A stretch of 64,000 nt of DNA from assembly GCF_963662805.1 (NCBI RefSeq), contig NZ_OY759870.1:124001-188000 (forward strand), read 5' to 3'. Below, one piece after another: positions 44,092 through 53,363 of this stretch. The DNA is from an uncultured Cohaesibacter sp. GTDB taxonomy: Bacteria > Pseudomonadota > Alphaproteobacteria > Rhizobiales > Cohaesibacteraceae. Position 1 is the first letter of the stretch. The number at the start of each line of letters is the position of its first letter. The position numbers were made by a program, and so were the translations under genes. A model generated the notes under the pieces. It did not search any database. It had not been told where the DNA came from and worked only from the letters and a program-made list of their open reading frames with translations.

Positions 44092-44889
44092 ATGAAAACA
44101 CGCTTTCTTGTTCCCACCATCTACATCCTGTTTTTGATGTTGCCGATCTACTGGCTGTTGGCAATGAGCTTCAAGACGACGGGCGAGATCCTCTCCGGCT
44201 TCACGCTCTTCCCCCAGACCTGGACGCTCGACAATTACCGCACCATCTTCACCGATCCCACATGGTACTGGGGCTATATCAACTCGATCATCTATGTGGT
44301 GATCAACACGGTGATCTCGGTCACCGTGGCACTGCCTGCGGCCTACGCCTTCTCGCGCTATCGCTTTCTTGGTGACAAGCAGCTCTTCTTCTGGCTGTTG
44401 ACCAACCGCATGGCTCCGGCGGCGGTGTTCGCGTTGCCCTTCTTCCAGCTCTACTCGGCGATCGGCCTGTTCGACACTCATCTCGCCGTCGCGCTGGCCC
44501 ACTGCCTCTTCAATATTCCGCTCGCGGTCTGGATCCTTGAGGGCTTCATGGGTGGGGTGCCCAAGGAGCTCGACGAGACGGCCTTTGTCGATGGTTATTC
44601 CTTCCCGCGCTTCTTTGCGACGATCTTCCTTCCGACCATCAGTTCCGGCGTCGGTGTGGCGGCTTTCTTCTGCTTCATGTTCTCGTGGGTGGAATTGTTG
44701 CTCGCCAAGACCCTGACGGCAGTGGCGGCCAAGCCCATCGCTGCGACCATGACCAAGACCGCGTCCAGCGCGGGCTACGAGCTGGGCCTCTTGGCCGCAG
44801 CCGGGGCCCTGACCATCATTCCCGGCGCCATCGTGATCTATTTTGTCCGCAACTATATTGCCAAGGGCTTCGCCCTGGGGAGGGTATGA
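44092..44889 (+). CDS. glpQ: Glycerol ABC transporter permease GlpQ-like
   Basis: A 265-residue MalG-type permease with about six membrane segments and the EAA-type loop LDETAFVDGYSFPRFFATIFLP. A GAGAGGAAAGAG-type purine-rich site precedes the ATG. Its stop codon overlaps the DUF2160 gene start. It is the partner of the GlpP-like permease. Confidence 0.88.
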   Translation: MKTRFLVPTIYILFLMLPIYWLLAMSFKTTGEILSGFTLFPQTWTLDNYRTIFTDPTWYWGYINSIIYVVINTVISVTVALPAAYAFSRYRFLGDKQLFFWLLTNRMAPAAVFALPFFQLYSAIGLFDTHLAVALAHCLFNIPLAVWILEGFMGGVPKELDETAFVDGYSFPRFFATIFLPTISSGVGVAAFFCFMFSWVELLLAKTLTAVAAKPIAATMTKTASSAGYELGLLAAAGALTIIPGAIVIYFVRNYIAKGFALGRV

Positions 44890-45167
44890 TGCTCAGCTGG
44901 ATGGCATGGACCTGGCCGACCGCACTGGCCTTTATCGCATTGTTCACGGCGCTTGGCATTCTGACCGCGCTCGAGATCCGCTATCCGGGCGGAGCCAAAC
45001 GCCTCGGCGCGCTCGGCCTTGTGACCACGCGGGGAGATCGCCTGTTCATCTCCCTGCTCGGGTCGTCCTACATTTTCCTCGCCTGGCTTGGACTGTTCGG
45101 CATGCCCTTGTGGATCCCGCTCATCCTTGCCATCGGCTGGGGGATTTTCTGTTTTACGAAAGTCTGA
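44886..45167 (+). CDS. glpU: DUF2160 small membrane protein (GlpU-like)
   Basis: A 93-residue protein with two or three hydrophobic segments (TALAFIALFTALGILTALE, LFISLLGSSYIFLAWLGLF, WIPLILAIGWGIFCF). This is the conserved small protein linked to glycerol ABC transporter genes in rhizobia. The start overlaps the GlpQ stop by 4 bp (ATGA), with a GGGAGGGT ribosome site just upstream. Its role is unknown; it is probably an accessory of the importer. Confidence 0.82.
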   Translation: MMLSWMAWTWPTALAFIALFTALGILTALEIRYPGGAKRLGALGLVTTRGDRLFISLLGSSYIFLAWLGLFGMPLWIPLILAIGWGIFCFTKV

Positions 45168-45361
45168 AGGCTCCCAATTCAACCTGATCCTGCTGTTTCA
45201 GAATGTTCTTGGATCTGCGAAAGTTTTAGTATTTACTGTATGGGCCGGAGAGCTTGTGCCTTTGCCTGCGAGATGCTGATCGTCATGTCGCTGAGGAGGG
45301 TGGAGGCAACAACAGACATCACTGGACTGTCCTCCCTTGAGGAAGAGGGGAGAGACGGGTG

Positions 45362-45799
45362 ATGAAAACAAGTCAGCCAGCGGGAATTCTTATGCGCAAG
45401 AAAAAGACAAATGAATTTCTGACCGAGGTCGAGTTGGAATTTATGACGCGACTTTGGGAGCTGGGAGAGGGAACGGTTCGTGACGTCATGGCCAAACTGG
45501 CTCCGGAGAGAGAGCTCGCCTATACGTCCGCAGCTACGATCATGAGGATCTTGGAACAAAAGAACTTTGTCGAAAGCAAAAAAGAGGGCAAGACCTACGT
45601 CTATCAAGCCCTTCTGACAAAGGATGCATATCAGACACGGTTTCTGAAGGATATTTCGGAGAAGCTCTTCGACAATACCCCTGCAGCACTCGTGGCGCGG
45701 TTGGTGGACGACGAAGATCTGTCCGAGGAAGCGCTGAACGAGATCCGTGTTCTGCTGGAGGGGAGGATGAAGAATGATAACGGTCGGGACGCTGTTTGA
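45362..45799 (+). CDS. BlaI/MecI/CopY family transcriptional repressor
   Basis: A 145-residue BlaI-type repressor. It has a winged helix at the N-terminus (FLTEVELEFMTRLWELGEGTVRDVM) and a recognition region (YTSAATIMRILEQKNFVES). The C-terminal half is the dimerisation domain that carries the protease cleavage site in classical members. A GGGGAGAGACGGG ribosome site precedes ATG 45362. Upstream at 45228-45237 the sequence AGTATTTACT has palindromic arms and could be an autoregulatory operator. It overlaps the M56 protease gene by 26 bp, so the two are coupled. Confidence 0.92.
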   Translation: MKTSQPAGILMRKKKTNEFLTEVELEFMTRLWELGEGTVRDVMAKLAPERELAYTSAATIMRILEQKNFVESKKEGKTYVYQALLTKDAYQTRFLKDISEKLFDNTPAALVARLVDDEDLSEEALNEIRVLLEGRMKNDNGRDAV

Positions 45800-46898
45800 T
45801 GGCTATCTGAACATCAATATCCTGCTGATTGTCGCCACACTGATCTGGGCCGGAGTGCGCCTCGTGATGCGCCTTTTGTCCCACTCGGAAAATTACGCCT
45901 TGAAACTGAGATTGTTCAAGGCGCTGATCCTGACCTGCTTTGCCCTGCCAATCATGGTCGAGCTGTTTGACAGGCTGGTCCGGCAGGGGGGCAGAGACGC
46001 TGCCTACTCGCTCAGTCTGTCCGATCTGGTCGTAACGCAGTATCTCCATGGCAGTCTCGACGTCAAGGCCGCCGAACTCGATCAGATCCTTGGCCTGCGC
46101 GGCCGCTTCACCGAGGAGTTTTTGGCTCTCAACAGCCAGTTCGCATTCATCGTTGCGGGTTTGCTGCTGCTTGGGCTGCTGATCGGCTTGGCCCGGCTCC
46201 TTGTCAGCCTTTATCGCCTGCACACAATTCTCGACAATTGCTTCACATGGCGCCGGTTTGGCAATGTGCATCTGCTGCTGTCCGAGCGCGTGACAACGCC
46301 CTTCTCGACCCGCGGCCTGTTCAATCGCTATATCGTTATCCCGGTGGCGATGCTGGAGCACGGCAAGGATTTGCATATCGCTCTCAGCCACGAATTCCAG
46401 CACCTCAGACAGCGCGACACCGAGTGGGAGGTCGGGCTGGAGTTCCTGCACCCGCTGTTTTTCTGGAACCCGGCCTTCTATGTCGTCAAGCGCAACATCG
46501 AGAGGCTACGCGAACTTGGCTGCGACCAGCTGGTGGTTGCCCGTAAGGCAATCAGCGTGCAGGATTATTGCGCCTGTCTGTTGCGCACATGCGAAAGCGG
46601 TCTGAAACGACGCGAACATATGCTTCGTGCCCGACCCAGCGTCGCCTTTGTGCAGGTGGATGGATCGGGTGCCGGGGTTGGCTCCATGCCGTTCCTGAAG
46701 TTGCGCATGTTGTCCCTGATCCGAGGCCGGAAGACTGGCAATCACGGCCTGATCTTTGTCGCCTTTGTCGTGCCGACCGTGGCTCTTGTCTGTCTCGCTG
46801 GTGTGATGATGCAGAAGCCCAACGACTGGAGTCATGACCGCATCATGTTCTCGACCATCATCAATCTGGATCGACTGGCGGCGCGCAATCATCAGTAA
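45774..46898 (+). CDS. M56 family metallopeptidase (BlaR1-like)
   Basis: A 374-residue membrane metalloprotease. The zinc motif HEFQH is at 206-210 and the downstream RExxCD motif (Glu247, Cys250, Asp251) supplies the third ligand. Hydrophobic segments flank it at about 12-32, 48-66, 124-146 and near the C-terminus (VALVCLAGVMM). Classical BlaR1 has a further penicillin-binding sensor of about 250 residues at the C-terminus; this protein ends after the last membrane segment and lacks it. It is coupled to a BlaI-type repressor and most likely cleaves it. The signal sensed is unknown. No beta-lactamase gene is adjacent. Confidence 0.87.
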   Translation: MITVGTLFDGYLNINILLIVATLIWAGVRLVMRLLSHSENYALKLRLFKALILTCFALPIMVELFDRLVRQGGRDAAYSLSLSDLVVTQYLHGSLDVKAAELDQILGLRGRFTEEFLALNSQFAFIVAGLLLLGLLIGLARLLVSLYRLHTILDNCFTWRRFGNVHLLLSERVTTPFSTRGLFNRYIVIPVAMLEHGKDLHIALSHEFQHLRQRDTEWEVGLEFLHPLFFWNPAFYVVKRNIERLRELGCDQLVVARKAISVQDYCACLLRTCESGLKRREHMLRARPSVAFVQVDGSGAGVGSMPFLKLRMLSLIRGRKTGNHGLIFVAFVVPTVALVCLAGVMMQKPNDWSHDRIMFSTIINLDRLAARNHQ

Positions 46899-46933
46899 GC
46901 ACGCCCCCATGCATAACCGATCATCAAAATGAA

Positions 46934-46964
46934 ATCCCCCGGTGCTGCATGAGGACCGGGGGAT
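46934..46964. terminator. Terminator between the convergent BlaR1-like and chemoreceptor genes
   Basis: Perfect 10-bp stem ATCCCCCGGT / ACCGGGGGAT with an 11-nt loop. The minus-strand exit is followed by TTCATTTTG, and the plus-strand exit by CATTCGTTT. It probably serves both convergent genes. Confidence 0.75.
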
Positions 46965-46998
46965 CATTCGTTTCAGATTGATACTACGCTGCTGGCTG

Positions 46999-48696
46999 TC
47001 AGCCGTTGACGACAGCGTTGCGCTTCACTTCGCTGAGGAAGCTGTCGACGCGCGATCGCAACTCGTCGGCTTTCTGCTGCAGCATCGTGGAGGACTGGTT
47101 CACCGAGTTTGCGGTTTCGCGGGTGCTCTCGGCAGCGTCGGTGACGGCACCGATATTGTCCGACACTTCAATGGTCATCCGGGAGGCCTGTGTGACGTTG
47201 AGAGCAATCTCCTCGGTCGCAGCCATCTGCTGCTGTACCGCTGCTGCGATCTGGCCCGAAATTTCACTCAGGTTGTCGATAGTCTTGGTGATCGCGCCAA
47301 TGGCATTCACCGCTTCATCGGTTTCACCCTGAATTTCGGAGATCTGCTTGTCGATCTCTTCGGTCGCCTTGGAGGTCTGGTTGGCCAGTTCCTTGACTTC
47401 TGCCGCGACGACCGCAAAGCCCTTGCCAGCTTCCCCGGCGCGAGCGGCTTCGATCGTTGCGTTGAGCGCCAGCAGGTTGGTCTGCTCTGCGATCGCCTGA
47501 ATGAGGGTCACGACTTCCGAGATCTGCTTGGCGGAGTGAGCTAGACGTTCGATGCGGTCGTTGGTGTTGCGCGCTTCGGACGCGGCCTTGACGGCGATGT
47601 CGTTTGAGGACTGGACCTGACGGGTCACTTCGTTGACCGATGCAGCCAGCTCTTCCGCTGCCGAGGCAACGGTTTCCACGTTGGCAGATGCCTGCTGGGA
47701 CGCGGCCGAGACCTGAACAGACTGGGCCGAAGTGCCCTGAGCAATAGAGCTCATGTCATCGGCTGCAGTCCTCAGGTGGCCTGCCGAATTGGTCACGTTG
47801 AGTAGCAGTTCGGCGACTTCGCGATCAAAGTCGAGACAAAGGGTCTGCACGGCTTCGCCTCGGGCAAGGGCGTTGGCGCGATCTTGCTCCTGCTTCTCGA
47901 CCAGCAGTTTGCGGTTGTTCTCGTTGTCGACAAACACCTGCATGGCCTGAGCCATTTTGCCGATCTCGTCAGCACGGTCAGTGCCCGAAACGGAAATGTT
48001 GCTGTCGCCTTTGGCGAGCTTGCTCATATTGTCGATGAGCGAGGCCATCGGCTTGTTGATCGAGCGGATGACAAAGACTGCCAGAAGACCGACAAGAATA
48101 AGACCGAGCAGGCTGATGATGATCACGGTCGTCGCCTGAGACCAGAAGCTGGCTTCAAGGTCATCAATATAGACACCGGTCCCGATCATCCATTGCCATT
48201 CGGGAAGACCTTCAGCCCAGCTATATTTCTCGAACAGGGCATCGCTGCCCGGCTTGGTCCAGAAATAGACGTGGCTGCCGCCGCCTGCCTTGGCGATCCG
48301 CACCAGATCGCGGACCAGATAGTTGCCCGCCTTGTCCTGCATGTCCCAAAGATTGGTATTGACCAGTTTCTTGTCTGGCAGGACCAGGTTTGTTCCATCA
48401 TAGCGATAGACAAAGACATAGCCGGACCCGCCTTCAAAGCGCATGGCGTCAATGGCTTCCTTGGCGCGCGCCTGCGCCTCGTCGCGTGTCATCTCGCCTG
48501 CGGTTTCCTTTTCTTGGTAGCGCATTGCGACAGTCTTGGCGGAATCCACGATGAACTGCAGGCTTTCAGTCCTGTCAGACACCATGGTGTCCCACTGCTT
48601 TGTCAGGTTGAAAGCGGAGAGGGCCGCTGCAAGTAAAAAGATGACCAGGGAGGGAAGAGCAATTTTCCACGACAGCGGAAGCTTTGATAGGGACAT
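46999..48696 (-). CDS. Methyl-accepting chemotaxis protein with periplasmic Cache domain
   Basis: A 565-residue chemoreceptor with an N-terminal membrane helix (ALPSLVIFLLAAALSAFNL). A single-Cache periplasmic domain follows to about residue 185 (GGSGYVFVYRYDGTNLV, WQWMIGTGVYIDDL). The second membrane helix is VIIISLLGLILVGLLAVFVI. A HAMP domain and a signalling domain with the hairpin tip EQTNLLALNATIEAARAGE come after. No C-terminal CheR-binding pentapeptide was seen. No che genes are near, so it is an orphan receptor. The ligand is probably a small carboxylate, inferred from the Cache type. Confidence 0.93.
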   Translation of the reverse strand: MSLSKLPLSWKIALPSLVIFLLAAALSAFNLTKQWDTMVSDRTESLQFIVDSAKTVAMRYQEKETAGEMTRDEAQARAKEAIDAMRFEGGSGYVFVYRYDGTNLVLPDKKLVNTNLWDMQDKAGNYLVRDLVRIAKAGGGSHVYFWTKPGSDALFEKYSWAEGLPEWQWMIGTGVYIDDLEASFWSQATTVIIISLLGLILVGLLAVFVIRSINKPMASLIDNMSKLAKGDSNISVSGTDRADEIGKMAQAMQVFVDNENNRKLLVEKQEQDRANALARGEAVQTLCLDFDREVAELLLNVTNSAGHLRTAADDMSSIAQGTSAQSVQVSAASQQASANVETVASAAEELAASVNEVTRQVQSSNDIAVKAASEARNTNDRIERLAHSAKQISEVVTLIQAIAEQTNLLALNATIEAARAGEAGKGFAVVAAEVKELANQTSKATEEIDKQISEIQGETDEAVNAIGAITKTIDNLSEISGQIAAAVQQQMAATEEIALNVTQASRMTIEVSDNIGAVTDAAESTRETANSVNQSSTMLQQKADELRSRVDSFLSEVKRNAVVNG

Positions 48697-49684
48697 GTCT
48701 TGAGACCTTGAATCGATTATGCTTGCTCATATTCTCCGGATAATTGGATAAATATGTCTTAACCAACTAGAATGCTGATCTGGAAAGTCCAAGTTTTTCT
48801 ACAGTCAAAAACGATCTCGTTGGTCGTTAAAAATTGCTGGAACGATTTAAGTCTGTAGGTTTCTTTGAGTTCTTATCCCTTGTGACTTGTAGGGCGGAAT
48901 AAAAACCTGAGTTTTATCTCCAATTTTACCCGGATATTGAAGCGGAAACAGGGCTGAAATTCTAAAATAGAGCAGTAAGTGTCTGACTTGAATAGAGAAT
49001 TTGGAAGCAAGTAAAAAGGTTGGTGACCATTTCAATTGCGCGGTCTGGTTGCAGGGAGTGAAGATGTCACACCTAGATTTGAAAATCGTACCCGGAATGA
49101 AGCCTGATCATGGTTTCCCAAAAGGTTGTGGTTGAGACCCATCTTGCTGTCACGATGACACGGATTTTAACCGTGGTATTCTGGATTGCGTTTTGTGCAT
49201 GGTAGGTATGCAGTCTCGTGGCTAGCTTAAAGTCCTGCAATTTCAGCTTTCTCTCTTGATTTTGCTTTCGGTCGCAAAATCGAATTTTGCTTTACGATCA
49301 AGGAAATCGTTAGCAGGGATGCGCAATCGGTATGGGTCGTCGTCTGGACATGCGAGAAACGCAGGTGATATACCAAAGTCTAACTGCGTATACGGGTGCG
49401 GACAGTTCGTCTTTTTATCTCGATCAATGACGCAGTGCACAAAATCGTTAGGGTCACAGTCGGCCAAATGCGTTTAGCCTGCCGGATTGTCTGATGGCAG
49501 GTTTTGCCTTGTGCTTTTTTCAGCTCAAGCCTCGGCATAGTGAGGAGGAGCTTTACCCGGCCTCTGTTCCGGTCCACGTGATCGGCCCCGCAGGGATCGG
49601 GCCCGTGCAATTCGCCTAAAAGCTGGTGGTGCTGATGGTCACCGGCGAGCAAACCAATAAGATGCGATTGAGAGTTTTGAGACA
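48697..49684. other. Long intergenic region (988 bp) with repeats and a terminator-like stem
   Basis: No supported protein gene. A GATTTTGC/GCAAAATC inverted repeat is at 49258-49281. A terminator-like stem CCTGCC/GGCAGG followed by TTTTG is at 49478-49505. Weak open frames on both strands overlap at 49243-49477, but neither has a ribosome site or recognisable domain. The region could hold a small RNA ending at the stem, or promoter sequence for ackA. Confidence 0.4.
49478..49505 (+). terminator. Terminator-like stem upstream of ackA
   Basis: Six-bp stem CCTGCC / GGCAGG, extendable by G-T and A-T pairs, 12-nt loop, then TTTTG. No plus-strand gene precedes it, so it may end an untranslated RNA. 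Confidence 0.5.
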
Positions 49685-50884
49685 ATGACGAAGTCTGCTG
49701 TGAACAAGGGAGCCCTGCTGGTTCTCAATAGTGGCTCATCGAGTGTGAAGTTTTCCATTTTCCAGCTTGAAGGCGGCGCAGTCGAGCCGCTGTTTGCCGG
49801 ACAGTTGACTGGCATCGGTACCGATGCGGTCCTGAAAGCCAAATCCGAGGCAGGGGAACTGCTGGCCAAAGAATCGTGGGCCGAGTATGACAAGGGCAAC
49901 GTGCCTTCCATCCTGCCGCATCTGCTCGAGTGGATCGAGAAGAACCTGCCCGCAGATCTGCCGTTGATCGGTGCAGGCCATCGCGTCGTGCATGGCGGTG
50001 AGAAATTCGACAAGCCGGTTCTGGTCGAAGGCTCCGTACTTGAGGAACTCGCCAGCTTCAGCCCGCTCGCTCCGCTGCACCAGCCCCAGAACGTGGCTGC
50101 CATCAAGGCTCTTGCCGATAGCCGTCCCGAGCTGCCGCAGGTTGCCTGCTTCGACACAGCCTTCCACCAGACCATGCCGGAAATCTCGACTACCTACGCC
50201 ATTCCGAAACGCTTCACCGAAGCCGGTGTTCGCCGTTATGGCTTCCATGGCCTGTCCTATGAATATATCGCGCACAATCTGAGCGAAACCAAACCGGATC
50301 TGGCCAAAGGCCGGGTCGTTGTTGCCCACCTAGGCAACGGCGCCAGCCTCACTGGCCTCAAAAATGGTGTCAGCATCGACACCTCCATGGGCTTCTCCGC
50401 TCTTGAAGGTGTTCCGATGGGAACCCGTCCGGGCAGCATCGATCCGGGCATCCTGATCTATCTGATGCGCGAGAACGGCATGGATGCGGATGATCTGGAA
50501 AAGGTCCTCTATCACGAATCCGGCCTGCTCGGCGTATCGGGCATTTCCAACGATATGCGCGACCTCGAAGACAACACTGATCCTGCTGCCGTTCTGGCCG
50601 TCGATCTCTTCTGCTCTCGTGTTGCCAAGCAGATTGCGTCACTCGCCGTCTCCATCGGCGGCATCGATGCGCTTGTCTTCACCGCAGGCATCGGCGAACA
50701 CGGTCCAATCCTGCGCAAGAAAGTCCTCGACATGCTCGGCTGGATGGGCTTCGCGATCGATGACGCTAAGAACGATGCCAACGCCCATGAGATTTCTGCC
50801 GAAGGGTCCATCCCGACCTTCATCATCCCAACGGACGAAGAAGTCATGATTGCCCGTCACACGGTCAGGCTGCTGACCGCCTGA
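49685..50884 (+). CDS. ackA: Acetate kinase
   Basis: A 399-residue kinase. The phosphate-binding motif LVLNSGSSSVKF is at 12-23. Further conserved segments are AGHRVVHGGEKF, CFDTAFHQTMPE, YGFHGLSYEY and FTAGIGEHGPILR. It interconverts acetyl phosphate and acetate with ADP/ATP. No pta or phosphoketolase gene is next to it here. It is followed by a strong terminator and so appears to be monocistronic. Its 5' region is a 988-bp gap. Confidence 0.97.
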   Translation: MTKSAVNKGALLVLNSGSSSVKFSIFQLEGGAVEPLFAGQLTGIGTDAVLKAKSEAGELLAKESWAEYDKGNVPSILPHLLEWIEKNLPADLPLIGAGHRVVHGGEKFDKPVLVEGSVLEELASFSPLAPLHQPQNVAAIKALADSRPELPQVACFDTAFHQTMPEISTTYAIPKRFTEAGVRRYGFHGLSYEYIAHNLSETKPDLAKGRVVVAHLGNGASLTGLKNGVSIDTSMGFSALEGVPMGTRPGSIDPGILIYLMRENGMDADDLEKVLYHESGLLGVSGISNDMRDLEDNTDPAAVLAVDLFCSRVAKQIASLAVSIGGIDALVFTAGIGEHGPILRKKVLDMLGWMGFAIDDAKNDANAHEISAEGSIPTFIIPTDEEVMIARHTVRLLTA

Positions 50885-50910
50885 GCGATCAATGATTGAT
50901 GAATACGAAA

Positions 50911-50938
50911 GAGGCGGGTCGAAAGGCCCGCCTTTTTT
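50911..50938 (+). terminator. Rho-independent terminator after ackA
   Basis: An 8-bp stem GGCGGGTC / GGCCCGCC closed by a GAAA tetraloop and followed by six T. It ends the ackA transcript. Confidence 0.92.
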
Positions 50939-51277
50939 GTTTCATCGCGCTTCTTTTGTCACAAGGCTTGCGTTTTTTGCTGATACAGCCGAGGCAGGCT
51001 CGTCGTCGGATGCTGTCATCCTGCTTTTGCGCAAAATTATTTTTCATGGAGTTCGCTAGCGTTGAAACGCGGCTTTTCCCAAATCAGGAACCTTTCGAAA
51101 CCTAGACTTATTTGCAGGTCCCAAGGGTCTTGTGGCTTGCGCGGGGGCCTGTTCAAACGCTAAGTAAAGAGCGATATTGTCGAAAGGCAGTATAGTCTTC
51201 TTGAGTGCCGGGAGTTGTGCGGATCCGCTCTTGTTTCCGGTGGTCAGAGGGCAAGACAAAAGATTGAGGTAAGACGA
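50939..51277. other. Intergenic region upstream of galE
   Basis: About 339 bp after the ackA terminator with no gene. It should contain the galE promoter; I could not assign its boxes. No repeat of note was seen. Confidence 0.4.
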
Positions 51278-52279
51278 ATGAGTATTTTGGTGACGGGAGG
51301 CTGCGGTTACATCGGGAGCCATATGACATGGAACCTGCATGACGCCGGAAAAGATGTGGTCATCATCGATAATCTCTCAACGGGGTTCTCCTGGCTGGTG
51401 CCGGACGATGTACCCGTAATCGAGGGCGATATCGGTGACTCAGATCTCGTCGCCAAGGTGATGGCTGATCACAAGGTCGATGCGGTCATTCATTTCGCCG
51501 GCTCCATCGTTGTGCCCGATTCCGTCAAGGACCCGCTCGGCTATTATCTCAACAACACCGTCAAGTCCCGGTCACTGATCGAAAATGCGGTCAAGGCTGG
51601 CGTGAAGGCTTTCATCTTTTCCTCCACCGCCGCCGTCTACGGCAACCCGGCGGAAGCGGACAAGCCATTGACCGAGGATCTCGGTCTTGAACCCATCTCC
51701 CCTTACGGCACATCAAAGCTGATGACGGAGATGATGCTCCGCGACAGCGGTGTGGCCTATGGGCTCAAATATGCCGCTTTGCGTTACTTCAACGTCGCGG
51801 GCGCCGATCCGGCAGGCCGTACGGGCCAGTCGACACCGACAGCGACCCATCTGATCAAGGTAGCCAATCAGGTTGCCCTCGGTCAGCGCGAGGCTCTGGC
51901 GATCTTCGGCGATGACTATCCAACAGCCGATGGCACCTGCATTCGCGATTACATCCACGTCAGCGACCTTGCGGCCGCTCACGCCCTTGCCCTCGAGGCC
52001 CTGCTTTCCGGACACGATCCCTTCGTTGCCAACTGCGGCTACGGCATGGGCTATTCGGTGCTGGAAGTGGTCGAAGCGGTTCGCCGCGTCTCTGGGGTCA
52101 ATTTCGAAGCGGCGATTGCCCCGCGGCGGGATGGTGATCCTGCCTCCCTCGTCGCAGATTCCTCGCGCCTCCGGTCCATCACGGGATGGCAGCCAAAACA
52201 TGCTGATCTGGACCTGATCGTGCGCACCGCGCTCGACTGGGAACGCAGCCTGATCGAGAAGGGGCACAATCGGGCATGA
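51278..52279 (+). CDS. galE: UDP-glucose 4-epimerase
   Basis: A 333-residue extended SDR. The NAD motif VTGGCGYIGSH is at the N-terminus and the catalytic YxxxK is in SPYGTSKLM, with the Ser in FSSTAAVYG. Family segments NLSTGF, AGADPAG and GTCIRDYIHVSDLA are present. It interconverts UDP-glucose and UDP-galactose for exopolysaccharide or lipopolysaccharide. ATG 51278 has a TTGAGGT ribosome site; the upstream frame is rejected. A short hairpin follows at 52311-52330 before the sulfate-activation genes. Confidence 0.95.
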   Translation: MSILVTGGCGYIGSHMTWNLHDAGKDVVIIDNLSTGFSWLVPDDVPVIEGDIGDSDLVAKVMADHKVDAVIHFAGSIVVPDSVKDPLGYYLNNTVKSRSLIENAVKAGVKAFIFSSTAAVYGNPAEADKPLTEDLGLEPISPYGTSKLMTEMMLRDSGVAYGLKYAALRYFNVAGADPAGRTGQSTPTATHLIKVANQVALGQREALAIFGDDYPTADGTCIRDYIHVSDLAAAHALALEALLSGHDPFVANCGYGMGYSVLEVVEAVRRVSGVNFEAAIAPRRDGDPASLVADSSRLRSITGWQPKHADLDLIVRTALDWERSLIEKGHNRA

Positions 52280-52310
52280 AGACCCCTTTGAACTGAACTG
52301 GATCGGGAAC

Positions 52311-52332
52311 AGGCGAATGGAAACTCGCCTTT
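52311..52332 (+). terminator. Weak terminator-like hairpin after galE
   Basis: AGGCGA / TCGCCT stem with an 8-nt loop and a short TTCCC tail. It lies between galE and cysD and may only attenuate. Confidence 0.4.
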
Positions 52333-52433
52333 CCCGGCAACTGAACCACAGCGTTGATCTGGATTTTTGACGTCCGCCCGAGAGGGTTTTGGACGAATGC
52401 TCCCGCTCACCGCCAACCGGCTACGATTTGAAC

Positions 52434-53363
52434 ATGACTATCGAGACGCAATCTACAAGCCAGCAGGCCAAATCGCATCTGAAGGCACTTGAGAACGAGA
52501 GCATTCACATCATTCGCGAGGTGGCCTCCGAGTTCAAGAACCCGGTGATGCTCTATTCCATCGGCAAGGACAGCGCGGTGATGCTGCATCTGGCGCGCAA
52601 GGCCTTCTATCCCTCCCGCTTGCCGTTCCCGCTGTTGCACGTGGACACCACATGGAAGTTCCGCGAGATGATCGAGTTCCGCGACCGGATGGCCAAGGAG
52701 TTCGACCTCGACCTCATCGTGCATACCAACGAGGAAGGCCGGGCCAACAATGTCAATCCGTTCGACCATGGCTCCTCGCTCTACACGCAAGTGATGAAGA
52801 CCGACGCCCTGAAGCAGGCCCTGACCGCAGGTGGCTATGACGCGGCCTTTGGTGGCGCCCGTCGCGACGAGGAAAAGAGCCGCGCCAAGGAGCGCATCTT
52901 CTCCTTCCGCAATGCCCAGCATGGCTGGGACCCCAAGAACCAGCGTCCGGAGCTTTGGAACATCTTCAACACCCGTATCAAACCGGGTGAGAGCATCCGC
53001 GTCTTCCCGCTCTCCAACTGGACCGAGCAGGACATCTGGCAATATATCATGCTGGAAAATATTCCCATCGTGCCGCTCTACTTCGCCAAGGAACGCCCTG
53101 TGGTGAAGCGCGACGGCACATGGATCATGGTAGATGACGGGCGCCTGCCTCTGCATGAAGGCGAAGTGCCGCAAATGAAGACTGTGCGCTTCCGCACCCT
53201 TGGCTGTTATCCGCTGACCGGCGCGGTGGAAAGCCCCGCGACGACCCTTGAGGAGATCTTCGAGGAAATGCTGGTGGCGCGCACGTCTGAGCGCGAAGGC
53301 CGCATGATCGACCATGACGATACCGCCTCCATGGAGAAGAAGAAGCGGGAAGGATATTTCTGA
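52434..53363 (+). CDS. cysD: Sulfate adenylyltransferase subunit 2
   Basis: A 309-residue PAPS-reductase-type nucleotidyl transferase. The PP-loop is YSIGKDSAVMLHLARKAF, and the FGGARRDEEKSRAKERIFSFR and GCYPLTGA segments are diagnostic for CysD. With CysN it makes APS from ATP and sulfate. ATG 52434 begins at the family start; the alternative at 52389 begins with TTG and adds 15 unusual residues. It overlaps cysNC by one base (TGATG), so the two are coupled. Confidence 0.96.
   Translation: MTIETQSTSQQAKSHLKALENESIHIIREVASEFKNPVMLYSIGKDSAVMLHLARKAFYPSRLPFPLLHVDTTWKFREMIEFRDRMAKEFDLDLIVHTNEEGRANNVNPFDHGSSLYTQVMKTDALKQALTAGGYDAAFGGARRDEEKSRAKERIFSFRNAQHGWDPKNQRPELWNIFNTRIKPGESIRVFPLSNWTEQDIWQYIMLENIPIVPLYFAKERPVVKRDGTWIMVDDGRLPLHEGEVPQMKTVRFRTLGCYPLTGAVESPATTLEEIFEEMLVARTSEREGRMIDHDDTASMEKKKREGYF

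Noticed and set aside
49243..49477. Two overlapping small frames on opposite strands as a gene
   Set aside because: Both start with TTG, have no ribosome site and match no family that I recognise.
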